NCBI RefSeq assembly: GCF_000300005.1
Contig: NC_018691.1
Span: 3,286,001 to 3,350,000, forward strand
Reading direction: 5' to 3'
Origin: Alloalcanivorax dieselolei B5
GTDB taxonomy: Bacteria; Pseudomonadota; Gammaproteobacteria; Pseudomonadales; Alcanivoracaceae
DNA length: 64,000 nt
This document shows, piece by piece, positions 1 through 8,870 of the stretch. The notes beneath the pieces were generated by a model that was not told the DNA's origin, made no database searches, and was given only the letters and a program-made list of their open reading frames with translations. Both the position numbers and the translations under genes were made by a program. Numbering within the stretch: the first letter of the stretch is position 1; each line of letters opens with the position of its first letter.

Positions 1-1
1 G

Positions 2-316
2 ATGGAAGCCCGGGTGGAAAAACTCAAGGCCAAAACCGATCATACCCGCGATGCCCTGGACGCCTTGATGGACGAAACCAAGGCGTCGCTGCTCGCCCAT
101 ACCGGCAAGGACCTGAAAACCCTCAAGCTGGACGCCGCCCGCGCGGAAACGGCACTGCGGGACAAGAGCGACGAGTTGAAACACCTGCGCGATACCGCCG
201 ACGAAGACACCCTGAAACGGCTGACCTCGGAACTGGGCACCCTGGAACACGACGCTCATCTGGCGCGGCGGGCCCTGAAACAGGCCCTGGAAGAACACGG
301 ACTGGCGGAAGAATGA
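2..316 (+). CDS. rnfC: RnfC, C-terminal end (partial)
   Basis: This is the tail of a gene that enters from the left edge. The visible 104 residues are charged, rich in Ala, Leu, Lys and Glu, and look like an extended helical or coiled-coil segment, as expected for the variable C-terminus of proteobacterial RnfC, the NADH- and Fe-S-binding subunit of the Rnf ion-translocating oxidoreductase. No catalytic motif of RnfC lies in the window, so the call rests on position: rnfD starts 31 bases downstream and rnfG and rnfE follow. The Met at position 2 is probably internal. Confidence 0.75.
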   Translation: MEARVEKLKAKTDHTRDALDALMDETKASLLAHTGKDLKTLKLDAARAETALRDKSDELKHLRDTADEDTLKRLTSELGTLEHDAHLARRALKQALEEHGLAEE

Positions 317-347
317 ATCCTATCGGAACACCAGGAGCGCAACGCAC

Positions 348-1373
348 ATGGCGCTGATCAACGCCTCCTCGCCCCACGCGCGCGGCCCGGTCGACACCGG
401 CATGGTGATGCGCCAGGTGATCTACGCCACCCTGCCCGGCCTGGCGATCCTGACGCTCTTGTTCGGCATCGGCACTTTGCTGAACGTGATCTGGGCGATA
501 CTGGTGGCGCTACTCTGTGAAGCGGCCATGCTGCGTGCACGCGGCCGCCCTGTCGCTTTGTACTTACGCGATGGCAGCGCCGTGGTCACCGCCGTGCTGC
601 TGGCTCTGGCATTGCCCCCCACCGCGCCCTGGTGGCTGACGTTTATCGGCGTGGCGTTCGCCATTATCGTCGCCAAGCAGCTGTACGGTGGCCTGGGTAT
701 GAATCCGTTCAACCCGGCCATGATCGGCTACGTGCTGTTGCTGATCTCCTTCCCGGTGGCGATGACCAACTGGGTCGGCGGCGCTCCCTATCGCACCCCC
801 GATGTTCTGGAAAGCGTGCTTCAGTTCCTCGGCCATGGCGCGCTTGACGGCCTTTCCGGAGCAACCCCTCTGGACACCTTTCGAACCTTCGCCGGCAACG
901 CCGATGCGCTGGACCGTATGATTGTTCTGCATGGTCGCTGGGCCGGGCTGGGCTGGGAATGGGTCAATCTGGCGTTTCTGCTCGGCGGGGTATATCTGCT
1001 GTTCCGGCGCGTGATCGGCTGGCACATTCCGCTGGCCTTTCTCGCCGGCCTCGCGGTGCCGGCGCTGATCGCCTGGCAGATCGACCCGCTGCGTTATGCC
1101 GATCCGCTGTTTCATCTGTTTTCCGGTGGCACCATGCTGGGCGCCTTTTTCATCGCCACCGATCCGGTCAGTGCCGCCACCAGCTCACGCGGGCGTCTGA
1201 TTTACGGCGCGCTGATCGGAATACTGATCTGGGTGATCCGCACCTTCGGCGGCTATCCGGACGCGGTGGCGTTCTCGGTGCTGCTGTTGAACCTGGCGGC
1301 GCCGTTCATTGACTACTACACCCGGCCACGCACCTATGGCCACGAACGCGCCAAGCGGGGAGCCGGCTCATGA
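348..1373 (+). CDS. rnfD: Rnf electron transport complex subunit D
   Basis: Integral membrane subunit of the Rnf complex, which couples ferredoxin/NADH electron transfer to ion movement across the inner membrane. The 341 residues contain about nine hydrophobic segments and the SGAT motif at residues 170-173, whose Thr is the site of covalent FMN attachment in RnfD/NqrB proteins. The sequence YGGLGMNPFNPAMIGYVLL (113-131) is typical of the family. It overlaps rnfG by four bases (ATGA at 1370), showing tight operon coupling. Confidence 0.95.
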   Translation: MALINASSPHARGPVDTGMVMRQVIYATLPGLAILTLLFGIGTLLNVIWAILVALLCEAAMLRARGRPVALYLRDGSAVVTAVLLALALPPTAPWWLTFIGVAFAIIVAKQLYGGLGMNPFNPAMIGYVLLLISFPVAMTNWVGGAPYRTPDVLESVLQFLGHGALDGLSGATPLDTFRTFAGNADALDRMIVLHGRWAGLGWEWVNLAFLLGGVYLLFRRVIGWHIPLAFLAGLAVPALIAWQIDPLRYADPLFHLFSGGTMLGAFFIATDPVSAATSSRGRLIYGALIGILIWVIRTFGGYPDAVAFSVLLLNLAAPFIDYYTRPRTYGHERAKRGAGS

Positions 1374-2017
1374 TTGGCCAGGCAATTACCCGCAACGCGG
1401 TGATTCTCGGTCTGTTCGCCATCGGCACCGCCGCCACTCTGGCACTGACCAACCAGGCCACCCGGCAGCGAGTGGAGTGCAACCGGCAAAGCGCCCTGGC
1501 GGACGCTCTGGCCCAGGTGATGCCGCCGGCCCGGCACGACAATCCGCTATTGGATGACAGCATTACCGTCACCGACCCTTTGTTGGGCCACGGCGAACAT
1601 CAGCTCTACCGCGCCCGTCTTGGCGGCGAGGCCAGCGGCGCGGTACTGGAAGCGGTGGCGCCGGACGGCTACGGTGGTGATATCCGTTTGATCGTCGGTG
1701 TCGACCATGACGGCACCATACTCGGCGTGCGAGTGGTGCCACCGCATAATGAAACACCGGGCCTGGGCGATAATATCGAGATTCGCAAATCCGACTGGAT
1801 TCTGGGATTCAATGGCGCGTCCCTGGAACAGCCATCCACTCCAGGTTGGGCAGTGAAGAAGGATGGCGGCCGGTTTGACAGTTTCACCGGTGCCACCATC
1901 ACCCCCCGGGCGGTGGTAAGCGCCGTACATGGCGCCCTGCGTTACTATCAGGCACACGGAGATGAGGTGTTCAAGACGCCCGCCCAAGCGCAGACAACGG
2001 AGAGCTGTGATGGCTGA
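1370..2017 (+). CDS. rnfG: Rnf electron transport complex subunit G
   Basis: Membrane-anchored periplasmic flavoprotein of the Rnf complex, 215 residues. One N-terminal transmembrane segment (about residues 8-27) is followed by an FMN-binding domain. The motif TGATIT at 173-178 matches the S/T-G-A-T-x-T signature in which the second Thr carries covalent FMN. The motif ETPGLGD (128-134) is also typical. Its start overlaps the rnfD stop and its end overlaps the rnfE start by eight bases. Confidence 0.95.
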   Translation: MIGQAITRNAVILGLFAIGTAATLALTNQATRQRVECNRQSALADALAQVMPPARHDNPLLDDSITVTDPLLGHGEHQLYRARLGGEASGAVLEAVAPDGYGGDIRLIVGVDHDGTILGVRVVPPHNETPGLGDNIEIRKSDWILGFNGASLEQPSTPGWAVKKDGGRFDSFTGATITPRAVVSAVHGALRYYQAHGDEVFKTPAQAQTTESCDG

Positions 2018-2723
2018 CGTGGATTACGGCAAGATCACCCGCGATGGGTTGTGGAATAACAATCCGGCCACCGTGCAGATTCTCGGCCTGTGCCCGCTGT
2101 TGGCGGTAACCGGTTCGGTGGTCAATGCCCTTGGTCTGGGGCTGGCCACGCTGGTGGTACTGATGGGGTCCAACGCCGCCGTGTCGCTGATCCGTCACTA
2201 CGTCACCGACGCTATACGGCTGCCCGCTTTCGTCATGATCATTGCCGCCATGGTGACGGTGATCGAGATGCTGATGCAGGCGTTCACCTTCGAGCTGTAC
2301 CAGATTCTGGGGATTTTTATTCCCTTGATCGTGACCAATTGCACCGTGCTCGGACGCGCCGACGCTTTCGCCAGCAAGCACGCGCTGCTGCCGGCGGTGA
2401 CCGACGGTTTCATGATGGGCCTGGGTTTTCTGATCGTGCTGGTGATTCTCGGCGCGCTGCGCGAAGTGGTCGGCGCCGGCACCCTGTTCGCCAATATGCA
2501 ATTGCTGCTGGGCCCCTGGGCGGAACAGCTGCGCATCGAGATCATCCCCAACTACGGCGGTTTCCTGCTCGCGGTCCTGCCCCCCGGCGCCTTCCTGGGG
2601 CTGGGCCTGATCATCGCCGGCAAGAATGTTATCGACAAACGGATGAAAGCCGCCAAACAGCGCCGTGAAGCCCCTTCCTCCTCCGGCAGCCGCCGCGTCC
2701 GCACCACCGGTAAAGTCAGTTGA
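2010..2723 (+). CDS. rnfE: Rnf electron transport complex subunit E
   Basis: Integral membrane Rnf subunit of 237 residues with six hydrophobic segments and the family phrase [18 protein letters not shown] near the N-terminus. [14 protein letters not shown] includes the Cys that in the RnfA/RnfE pair contributes to an intramembrane Fe-S centre. The ATG at 2010 has a GGAGAG ribosome site eight bases upstream. A longer frame reading upstream inside rnfG is not needed. In Pseudomonas nth follows rnfE; here a glycine-zipper gene and gltS lie between rnfE and nth. Confidence 0.94.
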   Translation: MADVDYGKITRDGLWNNNPATVQILGLCPLLAVTGSVVNALGLGLATLVVLMGSNAAVSLIRHYVTDAIRLPAFVMIIAAMVTVIEMLMQAFTFELYQILGIFIPLIVTNCTVLGRADAFASKHALLPAVTDGFMMGLGFLIVLVILGALREVVGAGTLFANMQLLLGPWAEQLRIEIIPNYGGFLLAVLPPGAFLGLGLIIAGKNVIDKRMKAAKQRREAPSSSGSRRVRTTGKVS

Positions 2724-2897
2724 TCGGAACCGGCGGGTCACGCCGGTTTCACCTGTCTTTCGCCTGAAAAGCCGCTCTGATAGCCAAAAATTTGGTGTGT
2801 CGCCAGTCGCGATTTTACTACTGTTATACAACGGGCTGGCCAAAATCCACGATAATAAGTCCATACAACGGCAAACTTTAATAACAGGAGACCCCCC

Positions 2898-3428
2898 ATG
2901 AAGAGTGCAGCCCTTGTCGCTTTGACCGTCGTGGGTACCGTTGCCGTGGCCGGGATCGGATATGGCGCCTACCAGGCAATAGCCCCGAAACAGTCCGGCT
3001 ATGCCGAGGTGACGAAGGTGGACCCCATCGTCAAGAAATGGCAGGAACCCCGCGAGGTCTGTCAGGACGTGGCGGTACAACGTCAGGCTCCGGTGAAGGA
3101 TCAACATCGTATTACCGGTAGCGCCATTGGCGCCGTGGTCGGCGGCGTGATCGGCCATCAGTTCGGTGGCGGCAGCGGCAAGGACGCGGCCACCGCGGGT
3201 GGTGCCATTGTCGGCGGTATCGCCGGCAACCAGGCGCAAAAGAAAATGCAACAGAACAACACCACCACAACTACCGAGCGACGTTGTAACACGGTAATGG
3301 ACAACAAGAGCTCCGTGGAGGGTTACCAGGTCACTTACGTGTTCGATGGTAAGGAAGACACCATCAAAATGGACAACAAACCGGGTGACCGGCTGCGTGT
3401 TGAAGACGGCCACGTCATCACCCAGTAA
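2898..3428 (+). CDS. glycine-zipper 2TM envelope protein
   Basis: A 176-residue protein with an N-terminal hydrophobic segment (about 4-28) that is a signal peptide or membrane anchor. A glycine-zipper hairpin follows at about 75-116 (GSAIGAVVGGVIGHQFGGG, then GGAIVGGIAGNQA), as in the SlyB/17-kDa antigen class of envelope proteins. There is no lipobox Cys at the usual place; two Cys (55 and 133) could pair. A strong AGGAGA ribosome site lies upstream (2885-2890), and an intrinsic terminator follows 33 bases after the stop. The molecular role is unknown; envelope integrity is the usual inference for the family. Confidence 0.8.
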   Translation: MKSAALVALTVVGTVAVAGIGYGAYQAIAPKQSGYAEVTKVDPIVKKWQEPREVCQDVAVQRQAPVKDQHRITGSAIGAVVGGVIGHQFGGGSGKDAATAGGAIVGGIAGNQAQKKMQQNNTTTTTERRCNTVMDNKSSVEGYQVTYVFDGKEDTIKMDNKPGDRLRVEDGHVITQ

Positions 3429-3460
3429 AGACGTTAAAACCGAAAAGCGCTCACAACCAA

Positions 3461-3494
3461 AAAGGCCGCTGGAAAGGATTCCAGCGGCCTTTTT
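3461..3494 (+). terminator. intrinsic terminator after the glycine-zipper gene
   Basis: A perfect 14-bp stem (3461-3474 with 3479-3492, loop AGGA) ends in a T run. The A run at its left edge would let it work in the other direction too, which suits the converging gltS transcript. Confidence 0.9.
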
Positions 3495-3671
3495 GCAGTT
3501 GACAGTTGATAGTGGACAGTTGACAGCGAAAAAATAAAAACAGGAATATTGCAAACACCTGAGCGAACCCCATTCGCTAGCAAGCAAGCTTCCCACAGCG
3601 GCTAAAGATCAGGCTGTTTCGTCTTTTCTTTGTTTTTCGCTGTCAACTGTCCACTATCAACTGTCAACTGC
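3495..3671. repeat. 39-bp perfect inverted repeat element with REP-like centre
   Basis: Bases 3495-3533 are the exact reverse complement of 3633-3671 (core CAGTTGATAGTGGACAG). The 99-bp interior holds a degenerate REP half (ATTCGCTAGCAAGCAAGC) followed by CCCACAGCGGCTAAAGATC. A third copy of the arm lies at 57084-57116, again following CCCACAGCGGCTAAAGATC, so this is a dispersed composite repeat. Confidence 0.85.
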
Positions 3672-3674
3672 TTT

Positions 3675-4850
3675 TCACCCTCCAAGTACAGAAACAAACC
3701 CCTGAATGATGGTGGCGTTGACGATATCAACGATGAAGCCACCCACCACCGGAATAATGATGAAGGCCAACGGCGAGGGACCGTGATGCTGCGTCACCGC
3801 CTGGATATTGGCCACCGCGGTGGGCGTGGCACCCATGGCGAAGCCGCAATGGCCCGCGCACAGCACCGCGGAATCGTAATTACGCCCCATCACTCTGAAG
3901 GTGATAAAGACAATGAAGCTGACCGCCAACGCCACCTGGACCAGCAGCATGGCCAGCATCGGCAGCGCCAGATCCACCAATTGCAATAACTGCAGACTCA
4001 TCAGCGTGATGGCAAGAAACACGCTCAGCGAGGTATTGCCCACCATCTCGATGGTGGCGTCATTCACCGGCCACAGACGGCGCGCCAGGTTACCCAGCAG
4101 AATGCAGACAAACAGCACCCAGACGAAGGTCGGCAGACGCACCCAGTGCTGAGAGTAGTGTTCCGCCACGGAACCCACCACCACACCGATGGACAACAGC
4201 ATGAGAATACGCACCACGCTGGCGGCGGCAATCGGGCGGGGCTTTTCCGCGCCATCGTATTCGCCGTCCTCGCGACCGGCGGGGACCTGCAACCGATAGC
4301 GCCGGATCAGCATCATTGCCAACGGCCCGCCCAGTAGCGCCCCGAATACCAGACCAAAGGTAGCGGATGCCGCGGCCAGTTCGCTGGCGCCACCAATACC
4401 AAAGTCGTTGCTGAACACTTCGCCCCAGGCGATACCCGTGCCATGACCGCCGGTCATGGTGATCGAGCCTCCCAGCAGGCCGTAAAACGGTGACAGCCCC
4501 AGCAGTTTGGCCATCAGGACACCGGCCACGTCCTGCAGAAACACCAGGATGATCACCAGAATCGCGAACACCACCATCGGCCAGCCGCCCTGGCGCAGCA
4601 AACGAAAATCCGCGGCCAGCCCCACCGCGCCGAAGAAAAACAGCATGGCGGGGCCTTTCAGCGCATCGTCGAAGGTCAGCGATACACCCGCCAGCTGCAG
4701 ACCGGTGACCAGCAGCGTGGCGAGCAGCCCGCCCACCACCGGTTCCGGCATATTGAGGTCGGACAGGATACGGAATCGATGAACCAATAGCTGCCCCACG
4801 ACCAGTACGATGAGGGCCACCATCAGGGTTTCCATGGCGGAAAACTGCAT
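3675..4850 (-). CDS. gltS: sodium/glutamate symporter GltS
   Basis: Inner-membrane secondary carrier that imports glutamate with Na+. The 391 residues show ten or more hydrophobic segments and two GGxGT-type reentrant motifs typical of the ESS family (TMTGGHGTGIAWG and AGHCGFAMGATPTAVAN). The ATG at 4850 is preceded by GGGAGTGAGT, a good ribosome site; a frame extending to 4946 has a basic, non-family N-terminus and was trimmed. It converges on the glycine-zipper gene across the inverted repeat at 3495-3671. Confidence 0.93.
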   Translation of the reverse strand: MQFSAMETLMVALIVLVVGQLLVHRFRILSDLNMPEPVVGGLLATLLVTGLQLAGVSLTFDDALKGPAMLFFFGAVGLAADFRLLRQGGWPMVVFAILVIILVFLQDVAGVLMAKLLGLSPFYGLLGGSITMTGGHGTGIAWGEVFSNDFGIGGASELAAASATFGLVFGALLGGPLAMMLIRRYRLQVPAGREDGEYDGAEKPRPIAAASVVRILMLLSIGVVVGSVAEHYSQHWVRLPTFVWVLFVCILLGNLARRLWPVNDATIEMVGNTSLSVFLAITLMSLQLLQLVDLALPMLAMLLVQVALAVSFIVFITFRVMGRNYDSAVLCAGHCGFAMGATPTAVANIQAVTQHHGPSPLAFIIIPVVGGFIVDIVNATIIQGFVSVLGG

Positions 4851-4985
4851 ACTCACTCCCTTTTTCTTCGCCCTCTTACCGGGGGTCCGGGCAATCTGCT
4901 TTTGACGCGGGGATGTCCGGTTCGTTCCGACGTGGCGATAGCGCACTGATTCGCTATACTGCGGCGATCTGATTCAGGAGCAGGC

Positions 4986-5624
4986 ATGAATCGCGAGAAA
5001 CGCACGGAAATTTTCCGCCGTCTGCGGGCACAGCGTCCCCATCCCACCACGGAGCTGAACTACGACACCCCTTTCGAGTTACTGGTGGCGGTAGTGCTGT
5101 CCGCCCAGGCCACCGACGTCGGCGTCAACAAGGCCACCGATCGCTTGTTTCCGGTGGCCAATACGCCGGAAGCGATTCTGGCATTGGGCGTGGACGGTTT
5201 GAAGGAATATATCAAAACCATCGGGCTGTTTAATTCCAAGGCCAATAACGTCATCAAACTGTGCGAGCAGCTGCTCGCCTTTCATGGTGGCGAAGTGCCG
5301 CGTGATCGCGCCGCCCTGGAGGCGCTGCCCGGCGTCGGTCGCAAGACCGCCAACGTGGTGCTCAACACCGCTTTCGGTGAGCCCACCATCGCCGTGGACA
5401 CGCATATTTTCCGGGTGTCCAATCGCACCCGCATCGCGCCGGGGAAAAACGTCAACGAGGTGGAACAGCGCCTGCTCCGGGTGGTCCCGGAGGAGTTCAA
5501 ACGCGACTGTCACCACTGGCTGATTCTGCACGGGCGCTACACCTGCGTGGCTCGCAAGCCTAAGTGCGGTGAGTGCATTATCGCCGATCTTTGCGAGTTT
5601 CCGCGGAGTCAGCGGCCGACATAA
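4986..5624 (+). CDS. nth: endonuclease III
   Basis: Bifunctional DNA glycosylase/AP lyase that removes oxidised pyrimidines in base-excision repair. The 212 residues include the helix-hairpin-helix LPGVGRKTANVV with the catalytic Lys, the catalytic Asp in VDTHIFRVSNR, and a C-terminal [4Fe-4S] ligand set with C-x6-C-x2-C-x5-C spacing (CVARKPKCGECIIADLC). The ribosome site AGGAGCAGGC precedes the ATG. In many relatives nth directly follows rnfE, as it nearly does here. Confidence 0.97.
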   Translation: MNREKRTEIFRRLRAQRPHPTTELNYDTPFELLVAVVLSAQATDVGVNKATDRLFPVANTPEAILALGVDGLKEYIKTIGLFNSKANNVIKLCEQLLAFHGGEVPRDRAALEALPGVGRKTANVVLNTAFGEPTIAVDTHIFRVSNRTRIAPGKNVNEVEQRLLRVVPEEFKRDCHHWLILHGRYTCVARKPKCGECIIADLCEFPRSQRPT

Positions 5625-5634
5625 GCAAGAATAT

Positions 5635-5841
5635 CGCTTACACGCAACACGCCGGTACGCTAACACACCATTCGCCGCTAAAGCAGCTTCCCGCGGATCG
5701 AACTACGAAGCCTCTGTAGGAGCTTGCCCTGCAAGCGAAGTCTTGACCGCAGAACAATTCGCTTGCAGGGCAAGCTCCTACAGAGGCCTTGTCGCCGGCA
5801 GCAGGCTTGGGTTTAGCGTGCCGGCGTGTTGCATGTAAGCG
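5635..5841. repeat. 26-bp terminal-inverted-repeat element with a REPIN nested inside
   Basis: Arms 5635-5660 and 5816-5841 are inverted copies matching at 24 of 26 bases (core ACGCAACACGCCGG). Inside lies a 29-bp perfect inverted repeat. The same terminal repeat recurs at 36448-36473/36577-36602 and, more loosely, at 15904-16069 and 51564-51731. There is no open reading frame of note inside, so this is a non-autonomous repeat. Confidence 0.85.
5711..5786. repeat. REPIN-like doublet 1
   Basis: A 29-bp perfect inverted repeat (5711-5739 and 5758-5786; core TGTAGGAGCTTGCCCTGCAA) separated by 18 bases. The sequence and doublet arrangement resemble the REP/REPIN elements of Pseudomonas, which are mobilised by RAYT transposases. 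No RAYT gene is in this window. Confidence 0.85.
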
Positions 5842-5842
5842 A

Positions 5843-5866
5843 GCTGCCCCACGACTGTGGGACAGC
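5843..5866. repeat. GCTGCCCC...GTGGGACAGC hairpin at the element end
   Basis: An imperfect 24-base palindrome lies immediately outside the right terminal repeat. A near-identical hairpin follows the right terminal repeat at 36602. In both places it also lies just downstream of the stop of a minus-strand gene (the ComEA-like gene here, the HIT gene there), so it might serve as a 3' end, although no T run follows. Confidence 0.55.
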
Positions 5867-5872
5867 ATTACC

Positions 5873-6187
5873 TTACAACGTCAGCCGGTCGCGGATCGCC
5901 TGCAGGGTTTTCTCACCAATGCCCTTGATCGCCAGCAATTGCTCCACATCCTGAAACGGCCCTTCCTGTTCCCGCCAGGCAATGATCGCCTCGGCGGTTT
6001 TCGGACCGACGCCCTTGAGCAATTGCAGCTCCGCCGACGTGGCCTGATTCAGGTTGACGGTCTGTTCCACCACCGCCGAAGCCGTGGCGCTGTCCAGCGC
6101 CGGATCCTCCGCCGCCTGGGCGGTCTGGGTCCAGACCGCTGATCCCAGCAGCGCCGCCACCAAACACAATGCACGATAGAGTTTCAT
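5873..6187 (-). CDS. secreted ComEA-family helix-hairpin-helix protein
   Basis: A 104-residue protein with a signal peptide (cleavage near QAA at about residue 26) and two helix-hairpin-helix units: LNQATSAELQLLKGVGPKTA and VEQLLAIKGIGEKT. Such small periplasmic ComEA-like proteins bind double-stranded DNA and aid uptake in competent bacteria; here the competence role is only inferred. The ATG at 6187 has TAAGGAGAAGGGA upstream; a start 12 codons earlier would ruin the signal peptide. Confidence 0.85.
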   Translation of the reverse strand: MKLYRALCLVAALLGSAVWTQTAQAAEDPALDSATASAVVEQTVNLNQATSAELQLLKGVGPKTAEAIIAWREQEGPFQDVEQLLAIKGIGEKTLQAIRDRLTL

Positions 6188-6281
6188 TCCCTTCTCCTTA
6201 AGGTTTGTTGTTGGAGAAGACACTCTAAACGGGACGCACGGAGCAGGCTGTCCGCCATTTCAGACAGTTTGCGTCAGTGTT

Positions 6282-6977
6282 TCAGGACAGACTCTGTAAG
6301 ATTTCGTCCACCACCGCCGTCGGCTCCGCCGCCTGGGTGATTGGGCGGCCGATAACCATGTAGGACACGCCCTGCTCGCGAGCCTGGCGCGGGGTCATGA
6401 TGCGGCGCTGATCGTCGCTGGCGCTGCCCTCGGGACGAATGCCCGGCGTCACCAGCAGGAAGTTCTCGCCACGGGCGCGACGCAGCATCGGCGCTTCCAG
6501 AGCGGAACAGACCACGCCATCCAGACCGCTATCCTCGGTCAACCGCGCCAGTGCCATCACCTGCTCCTCGGCGGCACGGGCGATGCCCACTTCGCGCAGA
6601 TCGTCCCCGGTCTGGCTGGTCAATACCGTCACCGCGGTAAGCAAGGGCCGGCGGGCGGCGCCTTCCAGCGCTTCCCGGGCGGCGCTCATCATGCGCTTGC
6701 CACCACTGGCGTGCACATTGACCATCCACACCCCCAGTTCGGCGGCAGCGCGCACGGCGCCGGCCACGGTATTGGGGATGTCGTGATACTTGAGGTCCAG
6801 AAACACTTCAAAGCCCTGGTCCTGTAACGCTCTAACCACATCGGGACCGGCCCGGGTGAACAGCTCCTTGCCCACTTTTACCCGCACCCGGGCGGGATCC
6901 AGCCGCGCCGCCATGGCCAGGGCATCCTCGGCACGGGGGTAATCCAGAGCAACGATAATGGGACTGCTGGGGGTCAC
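6282..6977 (-). CDS. pyrF: orotidine 5'-phosphate decarboxylase
   Basis: Cytosolic enzyme for the last step of UMP synthesis. The 231 residues fold as a TIM barrel; the catalytic D-x-K-x-x-D-I is seen in [12 protein letters not shown], and the phosphate-binding GIRPEG and VIGRPIT loops are present. The chosen GTG at 6977 overlaps the lapB stop (GTGA) and has AAGGAGA nine bases upstream. Initiation at the earlier in-frame start (7079) would place 34 non-family residues inside lapB. The lapA-lapB-pyrF order is common in gammaproteobacteria. Confidence 0.95.
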   Translation of the reverse strand: MTPSSPIIVALDYPRAEDALAMAARLDPARVRVKVGKELFTRAGPDVVRALQDQGFEVFLDLKYHDIPNTVAGAVRAAAELGVWMVNVHASGGKRMMSAAREALEGAARRPLLTAVTVLTSQTGDDLREVGIARAAEEQVMALARLTEDSGLDGVVCSALEAPMLRRARGENFLLVTPGIRPEGSASDDQRRIMTPRQAREQGVSYMVIGRPITQAAEPTAVVDEILQSLS

Positions 6978-8152
6978 GATTTGGCGTCTCCTTCGGATCG
7001 CGGTTTGATGGTGCCCCAGCGGCGGCAACTCGGGCAGCGCCATTGCAGCAGTGGCGTGGTAAAGCCGCAACGACGGCATTGATAGATGGTGCGGTCGCTC
7101 ATCAGCCTTTGCGTCAATTGCTTGAGCAACTCCAGCTGTTCACGGGCTTCGCTTTGATCAGCCACCTGCAGATTCATGTCGATCAGGCGATCCAGACCAC
7201 GAACGGAAGGGTTGGCCTGCATGTACTCGGCGATGAATTTGGCCGCTTCGCGATCGCCATAGCGCTCCTTGAGCTGACCGGACAGCACCAGCACCCGGGC
7301 CGTGCTGGGGTGCTCGGCGCTGTAGTCGGCAAGCATGCGGATGAAGTCCTCTGCCTGCTCCAGTTGCTCATAGCATTGACGCAGATCGTCCAGGTATTCA
7401 TCGAAGAAGTCGCGGTCCTGGTCCCAGATGCGGCGGAAGGCGGCGATGGCCGCTTCCCAGTTCTGTTCCCGCATTTCCAGGCGTCCCAGATCGACACTGG
7501 CGCGTACGCACTCCTTGTCGAAGCCCAGGGCGCGGCGCAATGTGCGACGGGCCGGCACCAGCTCGCTACGGGCCACCTGCCCTTCCGCCTCCTCGCAGCA
7601 ATACTGGGCCAGAATCGGCGCGATCTTGGCGTCGCCCTTGATCAGCCGCTCGCCCATGGCGATGGCATTGGGCCAGTCTCGCTCCTGCTCGTAGAGCTTC
7701 ATCAGTTGGCGCGTTACCTGCTCGCGCTGTTCGCAATCCTGGTCGAGCATTTCCAGCAGCACTTCCTCGGCGCGATCGAACAGCCCGCCGGCGAAATAAT
7801 CCTCGGCCAGCTCAAGCTGGATCTGCTCCTGGGTGGGCCGTGGCAAATCGCCGCTTTCCAGCAGATGGGAATGGATCAGGGTGGCACGGTCGAACTCGCC
7901 TCTTTTGCGAAACAGGCGCGCCATGCTGAGGTGGGTTTCCAGTGTCTGGGGGCTGACTTCCAGACTGCTGAGCAGGGCTTCCACCGCCTTGTCCGGCTCC
8001 TCGTTGAGGAGGAAATTGAGCCCGGCCACGTATTCCTGGGAGAGCGACGCCATGCGCCGCCGTTGCCGCCGCTTGCCTTCACGCCGGCCCAGGAAGAATC
8101 CCATGGCGATGGCGAAGAAGAACAGCGGTATCAGCCATAGGGGTTCACTCAT
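6974..8152 (-). CDS. lapB: lipopolysaccharide assembly protein LapB (YciM)
   Basis: Inner-membrane-anchored TPR protein that tunes LPS synthesis by directing FtsH to degrade LpxC. The 392 residues have one N-terminal transmembrane segment (about 5-20), a basic stretch, nine or so TPR-like helical repeats, and a C-terminal rubredoxin-type metal site (CRRCGF ... CPSCRRWG). Length and order match the E. coli protein (389 residues). It overlaps lapA by four bases (ATGA). Confidence 0.95.
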   Translation of the reverse strand: MSEPLWLIPLFFFAIAMGFFLGRREGKRRQRRRMASLSQEYVAGLNFLLNEEPDKAVEALLSSLEVSPQTLETHLSMARLFRKRGEFDRATLIHSHLLESGDLPRPTQEQIQLELAEDYFAGGLFDRAEEVLLEMLDQDCEQREQVTRQLMKLYEQERDWPNAIAMGERLIKGDAKIAPILAQYCCEEAEGQVARSELVPARRTLRRALGFDKECVRASVDLGRLEMREQNWEAAIAAFRRIWDQDRDFFDEYLDDLRQCYEQLEQAEDFIRMLADYSAEHPSTARVLVLSGQLKERYGDREAAKFIAEYMQANPSVRGLDRLIDMNLQVADQSEAREQLELLKQLTQRLMSDRTIYQCRRCGFTTPLLQWRCPSCRRWGTIKPRSEGDAKS

Positions 8153-8388
8153 GAACGGCTTCCAAACAACCCACGCAGTCCTTTAAAGCCCAGCCCGATA
8201 AGCAGTCCCGCCAACAGGCCCACGGCAAGCAGACCCACGGCGAGCACGCCAAGGCTGACCTGCCAGCGCCATCCCTGGATCAACATATCCAGAGTCACCA
8301 TTTGAGTGTTGGCGGTAACAAAGAAGAATGCGGCCAGGAAAATGGCCAGCAGTACCAGAATCAACAGAGCACGGTAGAGAGTTCGCAT
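8149..8388 (-). CDS. lapA: lipopolysaccharide assembly protein LapA
   Basis: A small inner-membrane protein of 79 residues with two hydrophobic segments (about 6-27 and 42-66), matching the LapA/DUF1049 family. It is co-transcribed and cooperates with LapB in LPS assembly control. Its stop overlaps the lapB start, and ihfB ends 27 bases upstream of its start. Confidence 0.9.
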   Translation of the reverse strand: MRTLYRALLILVLLAIFLAAFFFVTANTQMVTLDMLIQGWRWQVSLGVLAVGLLAVGLLAGLLIGLGFKGLRGLFGSRS

Positions 8389-8415
8389 GTCGGTCAGGCC
8401 CCGGTGTCGTCGGTA

Positions 8416-8802
8416 TCAGCCCCGGATGGCCTTGGCGCTGTGGCTGGCATGGTGGCGCCGCTCGCTCCGGTGCTCGTTATGGTCGCCCCCGTCATCGTCC
8501 TGCATGGCACGATTGACCCGTTCACGCAGGTCCTTGCCGCATTTGAAGTGGGGAACGTATTTGCCTTGCAACTCCACGCTGGCGCCGGTCTTCGGATTAC
8601 GGCCCACGCGCGGTGCGCGGAAATGGAGGGAGAAGCTGCCGAAACCCCGAATCTCGATGCGTTCGCCTTCTACCATGGCGTCGGCCATGTAGTCGATCAG
8701 GGCTTTGATGGCGAGTTCCACGTCCTTGGTGGAGAGATCATTGCTGGTGTAAGTTCTGGCGATCCGAGCGATGAGTTTGGACTTGGTTAACGCAGATGCC
8801 AT
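8416..8802 (-). CDS. ihfB: integration host factor subunit beta
   Basis: DNA-bending nucleoid protein of the HU/IHF family that pairs with IhfA. The first 94 residues align with the whole of E. coli IHF-beta, including the beta-arm sequence [17 protein letters not shown] with the DNA-intercalating Pro. The last 34 residues are an extra, polar, His-rich tail ([20 protein letters not shown]) not found in E. coli. It follows rpsA in the conserved cmk-rpsA-ihfB order. Confidence 0.95.
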   Translation of the reverse strand: MASALTKSKLIARIARTYTSNDLSTKDVELAIKALIDYMADAMVEGERIEIRGFGSFSLHFRAPRVGRNPKTGASVELQGKYVPHFKCGKDLRERVNRAMQDDDGGDHNEHRSERRHHASHSAKAIRG

Positions 8803-8834
8803 TACAACCTACTCCCCTGGGCTCCCTGCCCAGC

Positions 8835-8858
8835 GGGGCCGGCCTCGTGGCCGGCCCC
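8835..8858. terminator. GC-rich hairpin between rpsA and ihfB
   Basis: A perfect 10-bp stem (GGGGCCGGCC with its complement, loop TCGT) lies in the 68-base rpsA-ihfB gap. There is no T run, so it may be an RNA-processing or attenuating structure rather than a full terminator. Confidence 0.5.
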
Positions 8859-8870
8859 CGGGAGGAGCCA

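Noticed and set aside
1971-3596. A 541-codon open frame opposite rnfE and the glycine-zipper gene
   Set aside because: Antisense to two recognised genes and crosses their terminator; composition is that of a reverse-frame shadow.
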